A stretch of 64,000 nucleotides of DNA, from positions 8,804,868 through 8,868,867 of the forward strand of contig OX393577.1 of the NCBI GenBank assembly GCA_947652605.1, given 5' to 3'. A program made the position numbers and the translations under genes. Every line of letters begins with the position of its first letter. Within the stretch, counting starts at the first letter, position 1. This DNA is from Elmis aenea (taxonomy: Eukaryota > Arthropoda > Insecta > Coleoptera > Elmidae). Positions 1 through 11,521 of the stretch are shown here, piece after piece. The notes below the pieces were generated by a model. That model searched no databases. It had not been told where the DNA came from and saw only the letters and a program-made list of their open reading frames with translations.

Positions 1-254
1 TATTATTTTTCTTATGAAACATTTTATTTCTTGTTTATCATAGTTCATCTTAAAATAATACAAACAGTATCAACACAGTTCTTGTTTAAGATATTTTACA
101 AATGGTATTATTACAAAAAACTATATCTACTAAATGGCTTTCCGCACTGTAGAAGATTTGAATAAATTTAAAACAAAAGAGTGAAATAAATATGCAAACT
201 CATGTATTTTTAAAAAGAGAAAAATAAGCTTTCAAATTATATCAAAGAAAACTA

Positions 255-1517
255 TCAGGTTGGCCAAAAAGTAATTGCATTTTCTTCTAATACATGGCGA
301 TACATATCTCAAAATATAAGTAGCTTCATTTTAAACCGTAAGTTCATTATGTAATTTGGCAGCTGTTAGTTCAAGCTTGCTTTAGGAAAAGAAAGATTTT
401 GTTTAAAATAGTTTATTTGGTATCGATTTCAAAATGAAAAATGAAAATTAACATTTTTGAAATATTTTGCTTTATTACCTACTTATAAAAAGGAAAAAAA
501 CGCTGTACAAGCAAATAAAAAGTTGTGTGATATTTTAGTAAAGAGGTCTTAAAAGTGCACCCATGTCAGAATTGGTTTGGGAAACTACGATCTGGCGATT
601 TTGACGTTGAAAATGGATCACGATCAGGAAGGCCAAACGAAGTTAATGGCGACAAAATAAAATCGATGATCCAATCCAATCGGCATTTAACCACACGAGT
701 GATTGTCGAGAATCTTAACATATCGAAACAGGGCGTTGGAAACCATTTAAAACAACTTGGATACGTTAGTAGTCTCAACAATTGGATACCGCTATGAACT
801 CAAAGAAACTCATCTCACCAAGCGCATTAACATATACGGTTTCCTTTTAAAACGAGAAGAAAACTATTCATTTTTGAAACGTATGATTACAGGCGATGAA
901 AAATTGGTCATCTGCAACAAGGTCGAACGAAAAAAATCGTGGACCAAGCGTGATGAACTTGCGCAAAGCACTTCAAAAGAAGATATTCCCTAAAGAGAGG
1001 TTATACTGTCACTTTGGTGGAATTTCAAAGGATTGTGTATTTTACTTTCAACCAAACGCTAAATTCTGATGTAAACTGTCGTCAACTGGTTAAATTAAAT
1101 GATGCCGTCAAGCAGTAGCGTCCAGAATTGGTGAATCGCTAGGTGTTAAATTCCATCATGATAACGCTAGACCACATACAAATGTGGTCACTCGTAAAAA
1201 GTTGTTTGAGCTTGGATGAGAAGTGTTGCCATATCCACCATATTCTTCAGACCTTGTACCATCAGACTACCATTCATTTCTTTGCAAAACGCTTTGAATG
1301 GTAAAAAGTTCACTTCTGATGAGGATATTAAATCGTCCTCGGAACAGTTTTTTGGCGGAAAAAAAGGTTTTTTCTTTGAGCGCTAAATCATGTACTTGTC
1401 TGAATGTTGACAAACCGTTGTCAAACAAAATATTGTTAAATAAAGTTTTTGTTTACCATAAAAAAATCGCTTCTCACTTAGACAGAAAAAAACGCAATAA
1501 CTTTTTGGCCAACCTGA
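255..1517 (+). mobile_element. mariner element 1, full length but decayed
   Basis: Terminal inverted repeats of about 24 bp bound the element: TCAGGTTGGCCAAAAAGT at 255 and its near-perfect reverse complement ending at 1517. A TA dinucleotide lies directly outside each end (253-254 and 1518-1519), the target duplication expected for Tc1/mariner. The 1263 bp length is normal for mariner. The interior holds a broken transposase, so the copy is dead. Confidence 0.93.
484..1440 (+). pseudogene. mariner transposase, multiply broken
   Basis: This is the remnant of a DD34D mariner transposase, the nuclear cut-and-paste enzyme that acts on the repeats at 255 and 1517. The helix-turn-helix part is readable from 555 to 797 (CQNWFGKLRSGDFD, SGRP, then SKQGVGNHLKQLGYV). 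The catalytic core follows in other frames: TGDEKLV near 889, where W is usual in place of L; HHDNARPHT near 1157; YSSDLVPSDYH near 1241. The second and third motifs are still one frame apart only by an in-frame TGA just after FELG. The original start is lost: codons upstream of 555 continue the similarity but contain stops. No intact copy could be made from this locus. Confidence 0.9.
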
Positions 1518-1920
1518 TATTATTTCCATTAATAAACGTGCAACTTTGCCATTGATCTCAGAGTCTACAATACGTTTAAGCTAAAGAATATCGCTGTATT
1601 ATACCTACTTTGTTAAAGTGTTTTTATTAGAAAGTGTTTCTACAAACAACTCCAACGTAGATATTAAAGAAATAAAAAAACTGCCATTTTCAATGTTTCG
1701 ACCGTATCTAGTATGCCATGGATTTTTAAGTTCACGAGATCCCTATAGTGTTCCATATATTTGGCGCACTCTGTATGTAGCTATAAAATATTCGCATATG
1801 TTTAGAAAATTCACACAGAACTTTATTGATCAGAAAAATCGTCTTCAGTGTTTCTAACGGTCTAAGGAAGTCGGAATATGTTAAAATTAGTGGACACAAT
1901 AAAGTTGTTAAGATGTTTTG

Positions 1921-2850
1921 GTAACTTATCTTCTTCTTTTCTTCTACTTCTTTTTCCTTCTTCTTCTTCTTCATCTTCTTTTCGACTCCTTTTGCCCTTT
2001 TAGGCGTTGGAGGGTGGTTTCGTGTTTTGAGTACATTTCCACCATGCCCTTCTATCTTTTGCTAGTGTTTTCATTTCTTTTTGTGTTTTACCTTTTTCTG
2101 GCCCCAATTCCCTTATTTGATCTATCCGTTTTCCTCTTGGTCTCCCTCTTTGTTTTTTGGCCGGTTTTCCAATTTCCATTATTTTTCTCGTGATTCTGCC
2201 AGGTTAATTCTTGCGATATAGCCATACCAGTTTAGTTGTTTATTTTTTCTATTATTGGTTCTTGTTCTGTTCTTCCTCTAAAGTTTTTGTTCTTTATTCT
2301 GTCCCATATAGTTTTCTCCGCAATTTTTCTGAGGGGTTTCATTTTGATTGTGTTAATTTTAGCCTCGTTTTTTTCCTTTAGCGCCCAGTTTTCGGATGCG
2401 TAGGTTATTGTTGGTAATGTTACCATACCATGTATTTTCATTTTCTCCTTTATGTCAATATCTGTCCTAGTATTGTTTTGTTAAACGAGTAATATATTTT
2501 TGTTGATTTTTCCGCTCTATTTGTTATTTCGGCATCTATTTTCCCATCCTATGTTATTATGCTTCCCAAGTATTCGTATGTTGTTATTCTTTCCAGTACC
2601 TATATTGTTTTCATATTTAATTTTGTTGTTGTTCTGATTGTTTTTCGTTTACGATCATAGTTTTTGTTTTATTGATGTACACTTCCATTTTCATGTCCTC
2701 GATTTCTTCGGTCCATGCGTTCACTAACTTTTGCATTTTGTTTTTAGTATTTGCTATTAGTACCACGTCATCTGCGTATAATAGGCTATTAGTTAATTAG
2801 TTCTAGATTTCTGTATCCAATTCCAGTGTTCAGTGTTCAGTTGGTAACTT
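1921..2850 (-). pseudogene. LINE family 1 reverse transcriptase 3' end, antisense
   Basis: A 5'-truncated non-LTR retrotransposon lies on the minus strand. Its 3' end is the TTC-rich tract at 1921-1980, the complement of a (GAA)n tail like that of the copy at 36637-37866. The clearest protein is at 2441-2232 (ITYASENWALKEKN, then EQEPIIEKI), matching residues after the reverse transcriptase palm in the 37 kb copy. Weaker homology runs to about 2850. Several frameshifts and stops show it is inactive. The tail type and lack of a long 3' untranslated region suggest an RTE-like clade, a family-level judgement only. Confidence 0.85.
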
Positions 2851-2855
2851 TATAA

Positions 2856-4324
2856 TACCTGATAATAATATATTATGGATATCGAACAATTATAAACTAC
2901 TATAGGATAGATAATAACCTGACAAATATTCTAGAAGAATGTTTCAAAACACTTCACATCTCTTTAAGACTATAATTAAATATTTGCGCATATTTTTGCA
3001 ATAAATCTAATGCACTCGACTTTTCGATCCGAATAAACGCTCTACTCACGTTATTCGCTGTATCATATGCTAGATTACACGTAACATAATACTTATTAAA
3101 CAAGTTGATGCTTCATCTTACTTGAATTACACAAGACTAACCGTATATTACGAGGTGCGATTTTTGCAGGCGCTGATAACATCAATTGTAGACAAAAAAA
3201 TATTAAGCAACCGCGAGATAATTTATAAACGTGTGAAGAAACACGATAATTTGTCGTTAAAAATGTGTGTAGGGTAATGAGCGAGAATAGCGAAATGCAG
3301 TGCACATGTTAGATTCTGAACCGAGGAAGCTGTAAGCTGACAAATGGTTTGGTTACTTATGCTACTAGCTGTCAGTCACGTACAAGCCCACAAACACCCC
3401 GCTGGGAACCGACCTCGACGTGTAAATTACATCGTATTTTTAAGGAACATTGATGTTTTAATTAAAGTGGTTAAAGTTACAGACTTTTGTGTCATGTTCT
3501 TGGACAAAAACATGGTTAACTGCCGAAGTAAATTCAATTACCAGCTTTTGTATTGGTTAATTTGCATTAAATAATCGTTCAGAATTATTAAAACCGACTT
3601 TTCTGTGATACTTCTGCGGCAAAACTTGGATTATCCTGTCGTAGTTTTAGAACGATTACAGATTAATCTACTAGTAATTCCAATAGTAAAACAGCTTGAT
3701 ATTTTTAAATTGATTTTTATTGTTCGTCTATTCTTAGACGAAGACTTCATATCTTCATATCGCATAAAAATTCCGGAGACAACCTCACAGTCGCGTTGAA
3801 AAGTGCTAAAAATTGTGTACCACATTTTTAAATAATTTGTGACGTTTATATTCTGCAGCGACATGAAATAAACTAAAATTATGACACGGCGAGTACATAT
3901 TTACAACGTTAAGTTCAGAAATATCTCGGGATGGCATTTTTGTATAAAACATGGGTCGAGGTGAACCACAGGCTGACGGAATGCTATTACTAGTGTCCCT
4001 GTCATCTGATAAAGGCACTTGTGTGTCAGAGGTCATTCTCCGTGCTGCGTTTTTCCAGAAGTACGCTAGAACGGCTTTTGCGTTTTGTTAACGTTCACCC
4101 AGAGACGTATTTACGACTTGTTTTTTTATCTTTTTTTAGTAGAGAATGCATTTTTGACCGTTTATGTTACAGCAATAATCTAATAATTTAAATTTTCGTT
4201 AACGATGATTCCCTTCTTGATTCTAACTTTTAATAAATCACTGTAATATATTTTGTTACAAACATTTTTAAAGCTAGTTAAACAAAAGATGTATGTATAT
4301 AAATTTGCGATTTTTTTACAGTTC
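2856..4324. other. A+T-rich stretch, mostly featureless
   Basis: No transposon protein or terminal repeat was recognised here. Base composition becomes more balanced around 3300-3425, where a candidate first exon is listed separately. Other short reading frames (for example 3605-3799 and antisense 3806-4036) overlap one another and resemble nothing I know. Confidence 0.5.
3344..3421 (+). CDS. candidate first coding exon with signal peptide
   Basis: An ATG in good context (ACAAATGG, A at -3 and G at +4) starts MVWLLMLLAVSHVQA, a textbook secretory signal: short amino end, hydrophobic core and small residues at a likely cleavage site after VQA. HKHPAGNRPRR follows. After exactly 26 codons the sequence reads CGT|GTAAAT, a good splice donor in phase 0. 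The open frame continues to 3574 but changes to A+T-driven composition after the donor, which fits an intron. I do not recognise the product. If real it would be the start of a secreted or membrane protein with later exons elsewhere. Chance occurrence cannot be excluded, because a 26-codon frame is common. Confidence 0.3.
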
Positions 4325-4757
4325 AAAACCGTTTGTAGCTTCCATATCTCCATCTTCTTCTGTCGTCAATCTTGTTCTTGGAGTCCTCTGTCCTCCATGG
4401 CCTCCTCCACTCCTTTTTACCAGTTTTTTCTTGGCCGGCCCTTTTTCCATGCCAATTCCATGCTTGTGCTGATATTCGATCTTCTGGCATCCGTCTTAGA
4501 TGGCCATACCATTTTAATCTCTTTGATGTAATTGTCAATTATAGTAATACGTCCATTCTTTTCCCGATGTCCGTGTACTCTGTCAAGTCTAGTAAGACCG
4601 CAATACTTCCTCCAGTACTCCATTTCCAGAGCTGTAATTATACTTTCTTCTCTATTATTGATTTGTACATTTTGGTTTTTCTAGCGTTTGTCACACTTTT
4701 GTTCCATAGCAGGGAGTTTAATTTTCTTATGGCAGCTCGCCCTTGTTCAATTTACTT
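4325..4757 (-). pseudogene. LINE family 4 3' end fragment, antisense
   Basis: Minus-strand reading frames carry the carboxy-terminal part of a non-LTR retrotransposon protein. LKWYGHLRRMPEDRI (around 4510-4470) is the typical 'W.GH..RM..DR' motif beyond the reverse transcriptase domain. KKGRPRKNW lies near 4440-4420. The motifs occupy at least two frames (4623-4417 and 4538-4323), so the copy is frameshifted. It differs from LINE families 1-3. It abuts a broken mariner at 4758. Confidence 0.75.
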
Positions 4758-5238
4758 TCATTTTGGATTAAAAAATAAGTCGCTGAGGGCTACGTCAGGA
4801 GAATAAGGGGGCTGGAGAATGTCAGTCGTATTCGTAAAAACCAAAAACTCACTCACAATGAGTGACGAATGTGCAGGCACATTTTTCTCGACGCCGCGCC
4901 GTTTCAAGTTCCAAGTTCTTCCAAAAAAATTCGCTAGCAAGTTCTGTATGACAAAGCTAAAGCTTTACAAACATCGTGTATTGTTTGCCGACCATCTTCA
5001 TGAATTGTTTCATGAACTTGGTGATTTTTGCGTTTGTGATGCCAGTTGAACGTTCGTCATCTTCAACGGATATTTTGCCGTTTTGAAAACGCTTAAATCA
5101 CTCGTAGGTTTGAGTTTTAGATAAGCCTTCATCACCAAAAGCTTGCTTCAACAGTTGGTATCTCCGCTGCTGTCTTTTCAAAAACAAAATTTACATAAGC
5201 TCTTTGGTCTTTTAAGTCAGTAATATCGGCAATCATGA
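4758..5238 (-). pseudogene. mariner transposase, internally deleted, antisense
   Basis: Reading leftward from 5238, the minus strand begins MIADITDLKDQRAYVNFVF and later shows KTQTYE, FKRFQNGKISVEDDER and KFMKQFMKMVGKQY, the amino-terminal helix-turn-helix part of a mariner transposase. Near 4940 it jumps to the carboxy-terminal core: NVPAHSSLIVSEFL, where HDN is normal before APAHS, then PPYSPDVALSD near 4790. The stretch that should carry the first catalytic aspartate is missing and the second is substituted. The copy is about 480 bp instead of about 1000, so it is inactive. I found no terminal repeats. It belongs to a different mariner lineage from those at 255 and 45766. Confidence 0.85.
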
Positions 5239-5449
5239 TACAACAAAATCATTTATTCACAAAATCGTACCAAAAAAGTGCTGCCTTCCACGGAAACAAA
5301 AAGCGCTGGATGGGTTCATTAGTGATACTGGAGACTGGAACTAACGGCACAGTTCTGTACCACATTCCTCTTCAGCTAGACTTTACAATTCCAGGGACTT
5401 TTGGGCAGCACCACGTACTTACCAAAGGTCATTTACCATAAGGTGTAGA

Positions 5450-6111
5450 ACTGTTGAGTAAGAGTGATTTAACTTTTCACACTTCCCTGTTTTGTGCTAT
5501 TTTTTTAACTCCTCCTGTTTGATTTTTATTTCCGTCACTGTTCTTTTCACATCGTCTTGCCAACTTTTTCTGGTTCTACCTTGACTTGTTTTATATGCTT
5601 TTCTAGTAACCTTCTCTCTTTCAACCAAACCAGTTGCCTTGAGGTTTTGTTTTTACTGACTTATCTTAAATTGATCTCTACATATTTCTTTTCAGATTTC
5701 ATTTTTGTTTGTTTTTCGTACATTTTCCTGGAAAACCTTATTTGCGCTTAATTAACACAGTTTCTCTTTTTATTTGTGAGTGTCCATGATTCACTTCCAT
5801 ATTTGATTTTTAGAGCTACTACCTTTTTGACCACTTTTACTTTTGTTCATTTTGAGATTTCTCTGTTTCCAAAACACGTTGTTCTTAAGCTGTTAAATAT
5901 TATTGCAACATTTTTTGTTCTTTTATTTATTTTCATGTCTATATAGGGGCTGACGAATGCTTTCACTGAATCTTGTTTCATTTCATTTTGTTATAATATT
6001 CTCTGCTTTTTCATACATTGTTTATATCATGAAACTTGTTACTCTGTCTATTCTTTTTCTTTTAAGGTCTTTTCAAACGTCTTTGTTCCTTAATCTATCA
6101 AATGTTTTCTT
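5450..6111 (-). pseudogene. LINE family 2 fragment, antisense
   Basis: The minus strand from about 5920 to 5700 matches the copy at 20056-20690 closely at the nucleotide level (the shared block around 5800-5900 against 20440-20530). Translations give degraded non-LTR retrotransposon sequence. The part at 5940-6111 may belong to an upstream reverse transcriptase section of the same element. No intact frame remains. Confidence 0.65.
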
Positions 6112-6930
6112 AATCTTCTGGTTCTTCTTAATCGGTTCTTCATGTACCTTCCGGTGTCCAGGTATGCTTTTCTATTTCTGTATTAAGTTTCTCCACTCCT
6201 GTTTTTCGTTAGCTAATTGTGGCACATCTCCCCAGCTGACTCCTTTTTCTTCTAGTCTCTGCCTCATTGCTTTTTCCCATTAAATTATTGGTCTTTCTCC
6301 TTTTCTTTTTCCCTCCATCTTCATTGTCTATCCTAATTTCGCGTATCTACTTTCTGGCATGCATAGTAGATGTCTCAGCCATCTTAATTGATTCGTCTCT
6401 ATCTTTTTCTTATTAGCTGTTACTCCTAGGTTTTTTCGAATTTTTCGTTACTGATTTTATCAATCAGTCTACGTCCCAATTCTTCTCAAAAATCTCATTT
6501 CCTGTACCTGTATTCTTTGTTTTTGTTTTTCTGTCAATGTCCAAATTTCTGAACTGTTTGTGAGAATGGGTACGTCCACTGCATTAAAAACTTGCGTCTT
6601 CGTTTCTTTTAATATCTCCTTCTTACTTATCAAACATTTATTAGTGGGGTAGTAAAATTTCGTCGCTGCCGCTATTCTATTATTCAGATCTAAGTTCGCT
6701 ACCTGCTCTATCTTTTTTTGGTCTAGCTGCTAGACTCTAGCATAATAGTAAGTGGTTTATGATTTTTCGCTATAACCATAGCCTGTGTCTTTGTTATATT
6801 AATATTCATATTATATCTACTTAATGTACCTGCCCATATGTCTAGATTGAATTGCAAGTCCTTTTCGCTTTTAGCTAATAGCACCACATCATCTGCAAAG
6901 GCTAGATGTGTTTCTTAATCTATAAAACAT
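6112..6930 (-). pseudogene. LINE family 3 reverse transcriptase fragment, antisense
   Basis: Read on the minus strand from about 6930, the sequence gives FADDVVLLAKSEKDL, the reverse transcriptase catalytic motif C. NMNINITKTQAMVIA and the post-palm region follow. It ends with the same 3' block, rich in AAG-type triplets (6112-6140), seen in sense at 17290-17365 and 43690-43745. The order and orientation show a 5'-truncated LINE. The frame is interrupted several times. Sense copies of the family occur at 8281, 16585 and 43333. Confidence 0.85.
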
Positions 6931-8280
6931 AAATGTATTTCCTTGTTTTTGCGTATCCTCATTTTAATAAAATGTCTATATTTATATAAAAATAAAAAAT
7001 ATTTTGAGTAATTTAAAAACGTCATCTGAAGAGATCCGAGAACTAAATTAACGCCTAATACGCTCCTGGCAAAAATATTCTGCAGTTAGTTTTGTTATCT
7101 GTCAAATTTTGTGCTGGTTGCACCCACGCGAGATTTTCTTACAGATTTCGGAACTTTATTTTATCACTCTACATACCTGAGTGCATTTAAACTGCAAATT
7201 TACATTTCCTGCAATTTGCCCATGCAAATTCATTTGAGGTTGACTTATATTTATTACGCCAAAGAATTAACTCTAAAAGCTACAGTAGTGCGGAAATTTA
7301 TGCGACACTACATTTGCATAACTAATGTTCAATAACGTTAAAGTCCGGAAAATTAAATACAATTCTGTATTTAAGAAATACAATACTTTATGTAAAGCTA
7401 TTTGTATAATTTGCCAACTGTTTTTGAAACATTGTTTATGGTGGAAAGGTACATATCTCGCCAATAAATAATTTTTTTTCCCGTCTAGAAACTGTATTAT
7501 GTATTTTCATGCACCTTGGAAATTATTAATATGTAAATTAAACAATTAAGATATGTATCGCATGGTTGCATTGCTCTATTATTATATTTGATGAACAGAG
7601 CGATAATATCTTAGGTGTTGGCTACACCGTTTTCGGTACAATAGATTTATTTGATCCAAAGATAATATGTGCAATTTAAAAAACTGTTTTTGTCCATAAA
7701 ATAGGTACATATCAAGCAGCTTTCATTTAGTCAAATTTGTGAAAATATTGCACCGTAATAAAAATTGTTCTCTTATTTTCGTAATCAATTTTAATCATCT
7801 AAATATAAAGCGAATGAGGGTACGTAAGATAAAGACGTTAAATAAGGGATACGAAATCAAAATGATGGTTAGAAAAGCATGAAAATAAAACGGATATGGC
7901 TGGCATTAATACGTGTACCAGTATAAGAAGTGCACAATTAATTAAACGAATCGTAATACTACAAAGTTAAATTGCGTGTTTCTTTGTATTGATATTGGCT
8001 ACTTTTTCTATGTGGGTACGAGTAGGTTTATAGGTTCACTTGATCATATAAGGGTTTACATAACAAGGTGTATCGTGTTTTATTGTTATTGCTTGTATGT
8101 ACTTGTTTATTAGCAATGTTTTAATTTTTATAAATGTCTTTGAGAAAGAACTACGTTACTTATCGAATTAAAATTAGAATTATTGTCTTAAATTAAGAAG
8201 TGCAAAGAAAAAATGAACTACGCTTCCTGGTTATAAAATAAAATGAAAGCAATATTTTTAACAAAACTGGATTTTGCAGG
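6931..8280. other. A+T-rich stretch, nothing recognised
   Basis: No protein similarity, terminal repeat or RNA gene was recognised. The longest frames (7111-7335 and antisense 7273-7464) overlap each other on opposite strands and are best treated as chance. Confidence 0.5.
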
Positions 8281-8862
8281 TGATGTGGGGCTATTAGCTA
8301 AAAATTAAAAAGCCATAGCATAATTTAAGTGTATGGGTAGATACATTAAGGATACAATATGAGCATAAATATAACAAAGACAAGGCAATGGTTGTAGCGA
8401 GGAGCATTCAACGGTTTCAATTATGTTAGAACAAAAAAGGATAGAGCAGGTATCAAGTTTAAACTATTTAGGAACAATGATTGCAGAGAATGGTAAATTG
8501 GAAAAAGATCTGAACAACAGAAAAGCTGCAACGACGAAATTTTACCACACTATTAATAAATGCTTGATAAGCAAGAAGGAGATCTCAAAAGAAACCAAGA
8601 CGCGAATATTTAATGCAATGTACTTACTTGCAGTTCAGAACCTTGGGTACTAACGCGAACGCAAAAACAAAGGATACATACTCAACCATGAGATCTAAAA
8701 AATAATAGAGGAATGTATTGATAAGATTAGCAATGATAAAATTAGTAAAGGCCTAGCAGTGGAAATGTAAAGAAAAATATGGAGATAAACCAACTAGGGG
8801 ACATTAATTACGCATGCTAGAAAAGTAGGTATGCAAAACTGGGATGAAACTTAAAACTTAAA
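8281..8862 (+). pseudogene. LINE family 3 fragment, sense
   Basis: The sense strand holds the region just after the reverse transcriptase palm: IEQVSSLNYLGTMIAENGKL at 8448-8507, then NNRKAATTKFYHTINK, SKETKTRIFNAMY. This is the 'YLG..I...G' motif of non-LTR enzymes. The catalytic motif before it is eroded (DVGLLAKN near 8283). An early stop follows VQNLGY at 8653. The element ends beside repeat X at 8866. Confidence 0.85.
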
Positions 8863-8865
8863 AAC

Positions 8866-9725
8866 CACTATACATAATTAATAAAGACTATAAAAATAAT
8901 GAAATTTGTTTTAAAAAATAGAAAAATCCGTAAATATTTTTATTTTGGGTAGAAAAAAATTTGAGATCAGGTTAGGCTAGGTTACGTTAGTTTAGGTTGG
9001 GTTAAGTCAGGTTAGGCCAGGTTTTCAAGTATTTTGGTAACACTATAAGGAGCTAAAGACGAATCTAAAATCGTCTGTTGTTTCTGAACTACAAACTGCG
9101 ATTTCAAAACTATAGAAAGATCAATAATCATCACTTGTACAATAAATGGCTTAGACCTTATATCATCTTCAGGTACAAGTACGTTTTCCAAAATCTTTTT
9201 TTCCAATTCACCCAATGATATGTTCGTTTGATAAACTTTTCATCTCTGAAACGTCGAAGTAGTTATTTAACTGAATTTTTGTGGGCAATTTAAAACGTTT
9301 TTCAGCCAGACGTTCTAATATTTTTTTGGTTTAATTCAGTTATCGTTTTTAAACAGTCTGAAAGACTGTTTGAAACAGATTTCACTTTTAATGGCCTCAC
9401 TTAACTTATGTTTAGATAAGTTTGAAAGCTCATTGTGAATATGTGGAAAATAAGATCGATATAAAGTAACTCCACTGTTTTCAGAGTTGAACACTAAACG
9501 AGTACCTGAAACACACTGAAGTCCGTATTGTCATGTACTTTTTATGAGCTTTGTATATTTTTTTTATAGCAAACTAAAATATTTATTATATCACATAGGT
9601 ACTTAAATTTTATATTAAACTTTTATAATTTTATAATAAACCTAGTAAACTATTTATAGCAAAAATTATAATTTTAATTGCAAAACATAATTTATTTACA
9701 GCAGCTTTTTACAAGCTTTATTATA
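8866..9725 (-). repeat. dispersed repeat X, copy 1
   Basis: This roughly 860 bp block is homologous over its whole length, in inverted orientation, to 42397-43320. Similarity includes both ends (CACTATA at 8866 against the end at 43320; ACAGCAGCTTTTTACAAGC near 9700 against 42397-42416). The block contains a degenerate GGTTAGG-rich tract at 8965-9012 and a short reading frame. I recognise no known transposon termini. Divergence between the copies is moderate, so the duplication is not recent. Confidence 0.8.
9012..9254 (-). pseudogene. reading frame conserved within repeat X, copy 1
   Basis: The minus strand reads SLGELEKKILENVLVPEDD, then KPFIVQVMIIDLSIVL, QFVVQKQQTILDSSLAPYS and KILENLA, ending at 9012. 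The same frame is readable in the copy at 42397-43320 (SLGELEKNILVKVVIPDDD, KPFIV). A one-base shift near 9235 separates it from an upstream RDEK segment also present in the other copy. At PFI|VQV this copy is continuous, whereas copy 2 has a 138 bp insert bounded by GT and AG. I do not recognise the product. It may be a processed remnant of a host or transposon gene. Confidence 0.5.
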
Positions 9726-10388
9726 TTACTAAACGAAACTACTATTAACTTAAGCCAATTTTTATCAGTTTTGTGAAGAAGCCCAATTTCGCTATATGTA
9801 TGGGCAAACAATGATGCAAGGAAGTATAAAATGTACTCAAAAACATTTTAATTTTGACATGATATTTAAATATACTGAGCAAATCGTACAATTGTTCAGG
9901 TATCGTTGATTATATCGATCCGCAAAATTAGAAGACGAATCTATTAGTTTTGTTTAAAAGACATTTCCTGAAGTCGTTTACAAAGATATGTGACAAAACT
10001 AATCGGGGTCGGTTCCTCTATGAAACCGATACAGGCAGTGTCTGTAACAACACCGCAAAAAACAAGTTCCGCATCTCTTTGGAAATATCATGTTACATGT
10101 TTGTGCTTTTTTTTGGTAATATTGTGAAATGCAACGCACAAAAGAATTTATAAACACGAGTAAATCCCTTTAGTTTATGTATACTAGTCAGTACGTATGT
10201 AGTGTTTTATGTAACTAATTACATTACATTTTATACTAGGTACCTACTCTATAAAGGTTTATATTAAATTAAATTATTAATAACAAAATTATATTTTATT
10301 ATGTTTAGTACCCGAAAATTAGCCACTATTGTCTTTTAAAAAATATAGAGAGGGGCGCTATAAGAGTACTTCGCAGCAGAGTACCGAC
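9726..10388. other. A+T-rich stretch, nothing recognised
   Basis: There is no supported gene. A 67-codon frame at 9950-10153 has no recognisable similarity. The sequence leads into the hAT-like MITE at 10389. Confidence 0.5.
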
Positions 10389-10592
10389 CAGGGCCGGTCA
10401 AGTGTGGGGTGCAATGAGTGCAACGCACCCGGGCCCCCGACTTGGGGGCCCCATAATGGCATGTATTTAAATTGTTCTGCAAATTTTGTGGCATGCACAA
10501 AACATACAACATTTTATTTTACAAATAATTTTTTATAGCGCCCCCAAAAAAGTTGTTGCTCGCGGGCCCCGATATATAAATGACCAGTCCTG
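10389..10592 (+). mobile_element. hAT-like MITE, copy 1 (left member of a pair)
   Basis: A 204 bp, G+C-rich element begins CAGGGCCGGTCA and ends TGACCAGTCCTG, inverted repeats of the hAT-like CAGGGCC type. It has no coding capacity. The 8 bp to its left is GTACCGAC and to its right GATAGGAA, so it lacks its own matching target duplication. The same 8-mers flank copy 2 (12245-12434) in swapped positions (see findings). Confidence 0.75.
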
Positions 10593-11477
10593 GATAGGAA
10601 CCTAAACTAGTAAAGCATTCAAGCTTTAGTAGCCGCATGCTTTTTTAAAATCAGTTTATTTGCTACAATAATATCTACATTTTTCATTTTCCGGCCAAAT
10701 ATTACCAACATTGTCACGAAACAGCTTCGTTCTTTCATACGTTTTTCGATTTTTAACTCGTCTTTGCGCTAAAGCTTACCAATTCTGTCATTAAATGTCG
10801 AACTAGATGCTCATGTAACACTAAAAATTTATTTACCTATAATAATTTACAAGCTTTGTTTACAGATTTGCTTTATCAGCTGAATTTTCGGCAATTTCAT
10901 CAGCAAGAATGGATAGTTAGTGTGCCATAACTTTTGCTTTTGATATTTCTACAAACCCTGCACCACGCGTGTAATATAGGCTAAAAAACTAGCCGATTGA
11001 ACACCTGTTTGAATTATTTGATCAAGTCCCTTGGATAGGTGGCGCGCGCCAGTGCTGCGTCTCATCTGTCAAAAATACACGCGCTGTTATCATCATAGCC
11101 AAATTGATTTACTCGTAATTAATGTTATTTTCGTGCAAAAACTATGTTGTGATAGTGAAAATTATTCGCGGAGTGTTAAATTATCGGTAGGAAGAGTTTG
11201 CAAAAGTCGTGGTATTCCGAAAATCGAAATAACTCATTTTGTATAAACTTTGCCATAATCAGCTGAAGCTAAGTCTCCCTGCGCTAGCCAACTTACAGCT
11301 TCCCGATCGCAGGATAGCGACACTGACCGCTAAATGCAGTGAAATGACGTTGAATTTATAATATCAATTAGGGCAGTTGAGGAAATGATGAGACGAAAAC
11401 AATTTTTAAAGTGTTCACGGTATTTTGAGCGTGTATTGTGTGATTTTCGCAGCATTAGCGTGTGCTTTTTTCCGGAA

Positions 11478-11521
11478 ATGGCGTTGCCTACGATGATGTA
11501 CCCTGATTATTTTGATGAGAG
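11478..11521 (+). CDS. candidate first coding exon
   Basis: The ATG sits in a strong context (GGAAATGGCG) and encodes MALPTMMYPDYFDE. It is followed directly by AG|GTAGGT, a near-consensus splice donor at 11522. The upstream 450 bp is more G+C-rich than the window average, as a 5' leader and promoter might be. I cannot name the gene. A short amino-terminal exon ahead of a long first intron is common in insect regulatory genes, but that is analogy only. No acceptor or second exon was identified. If the segment is transposed cargo, this could be a displaced exon copy instead of a working gene. Confidence 0.35.

Noticed and set aside
8965..9012. GGTTAGG-like tract considered as interstitial telomeric repeat
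   Set aside because: The units are irregular and the tract occurs at the same place in both copies of repeat X, so it is part of that repeat.
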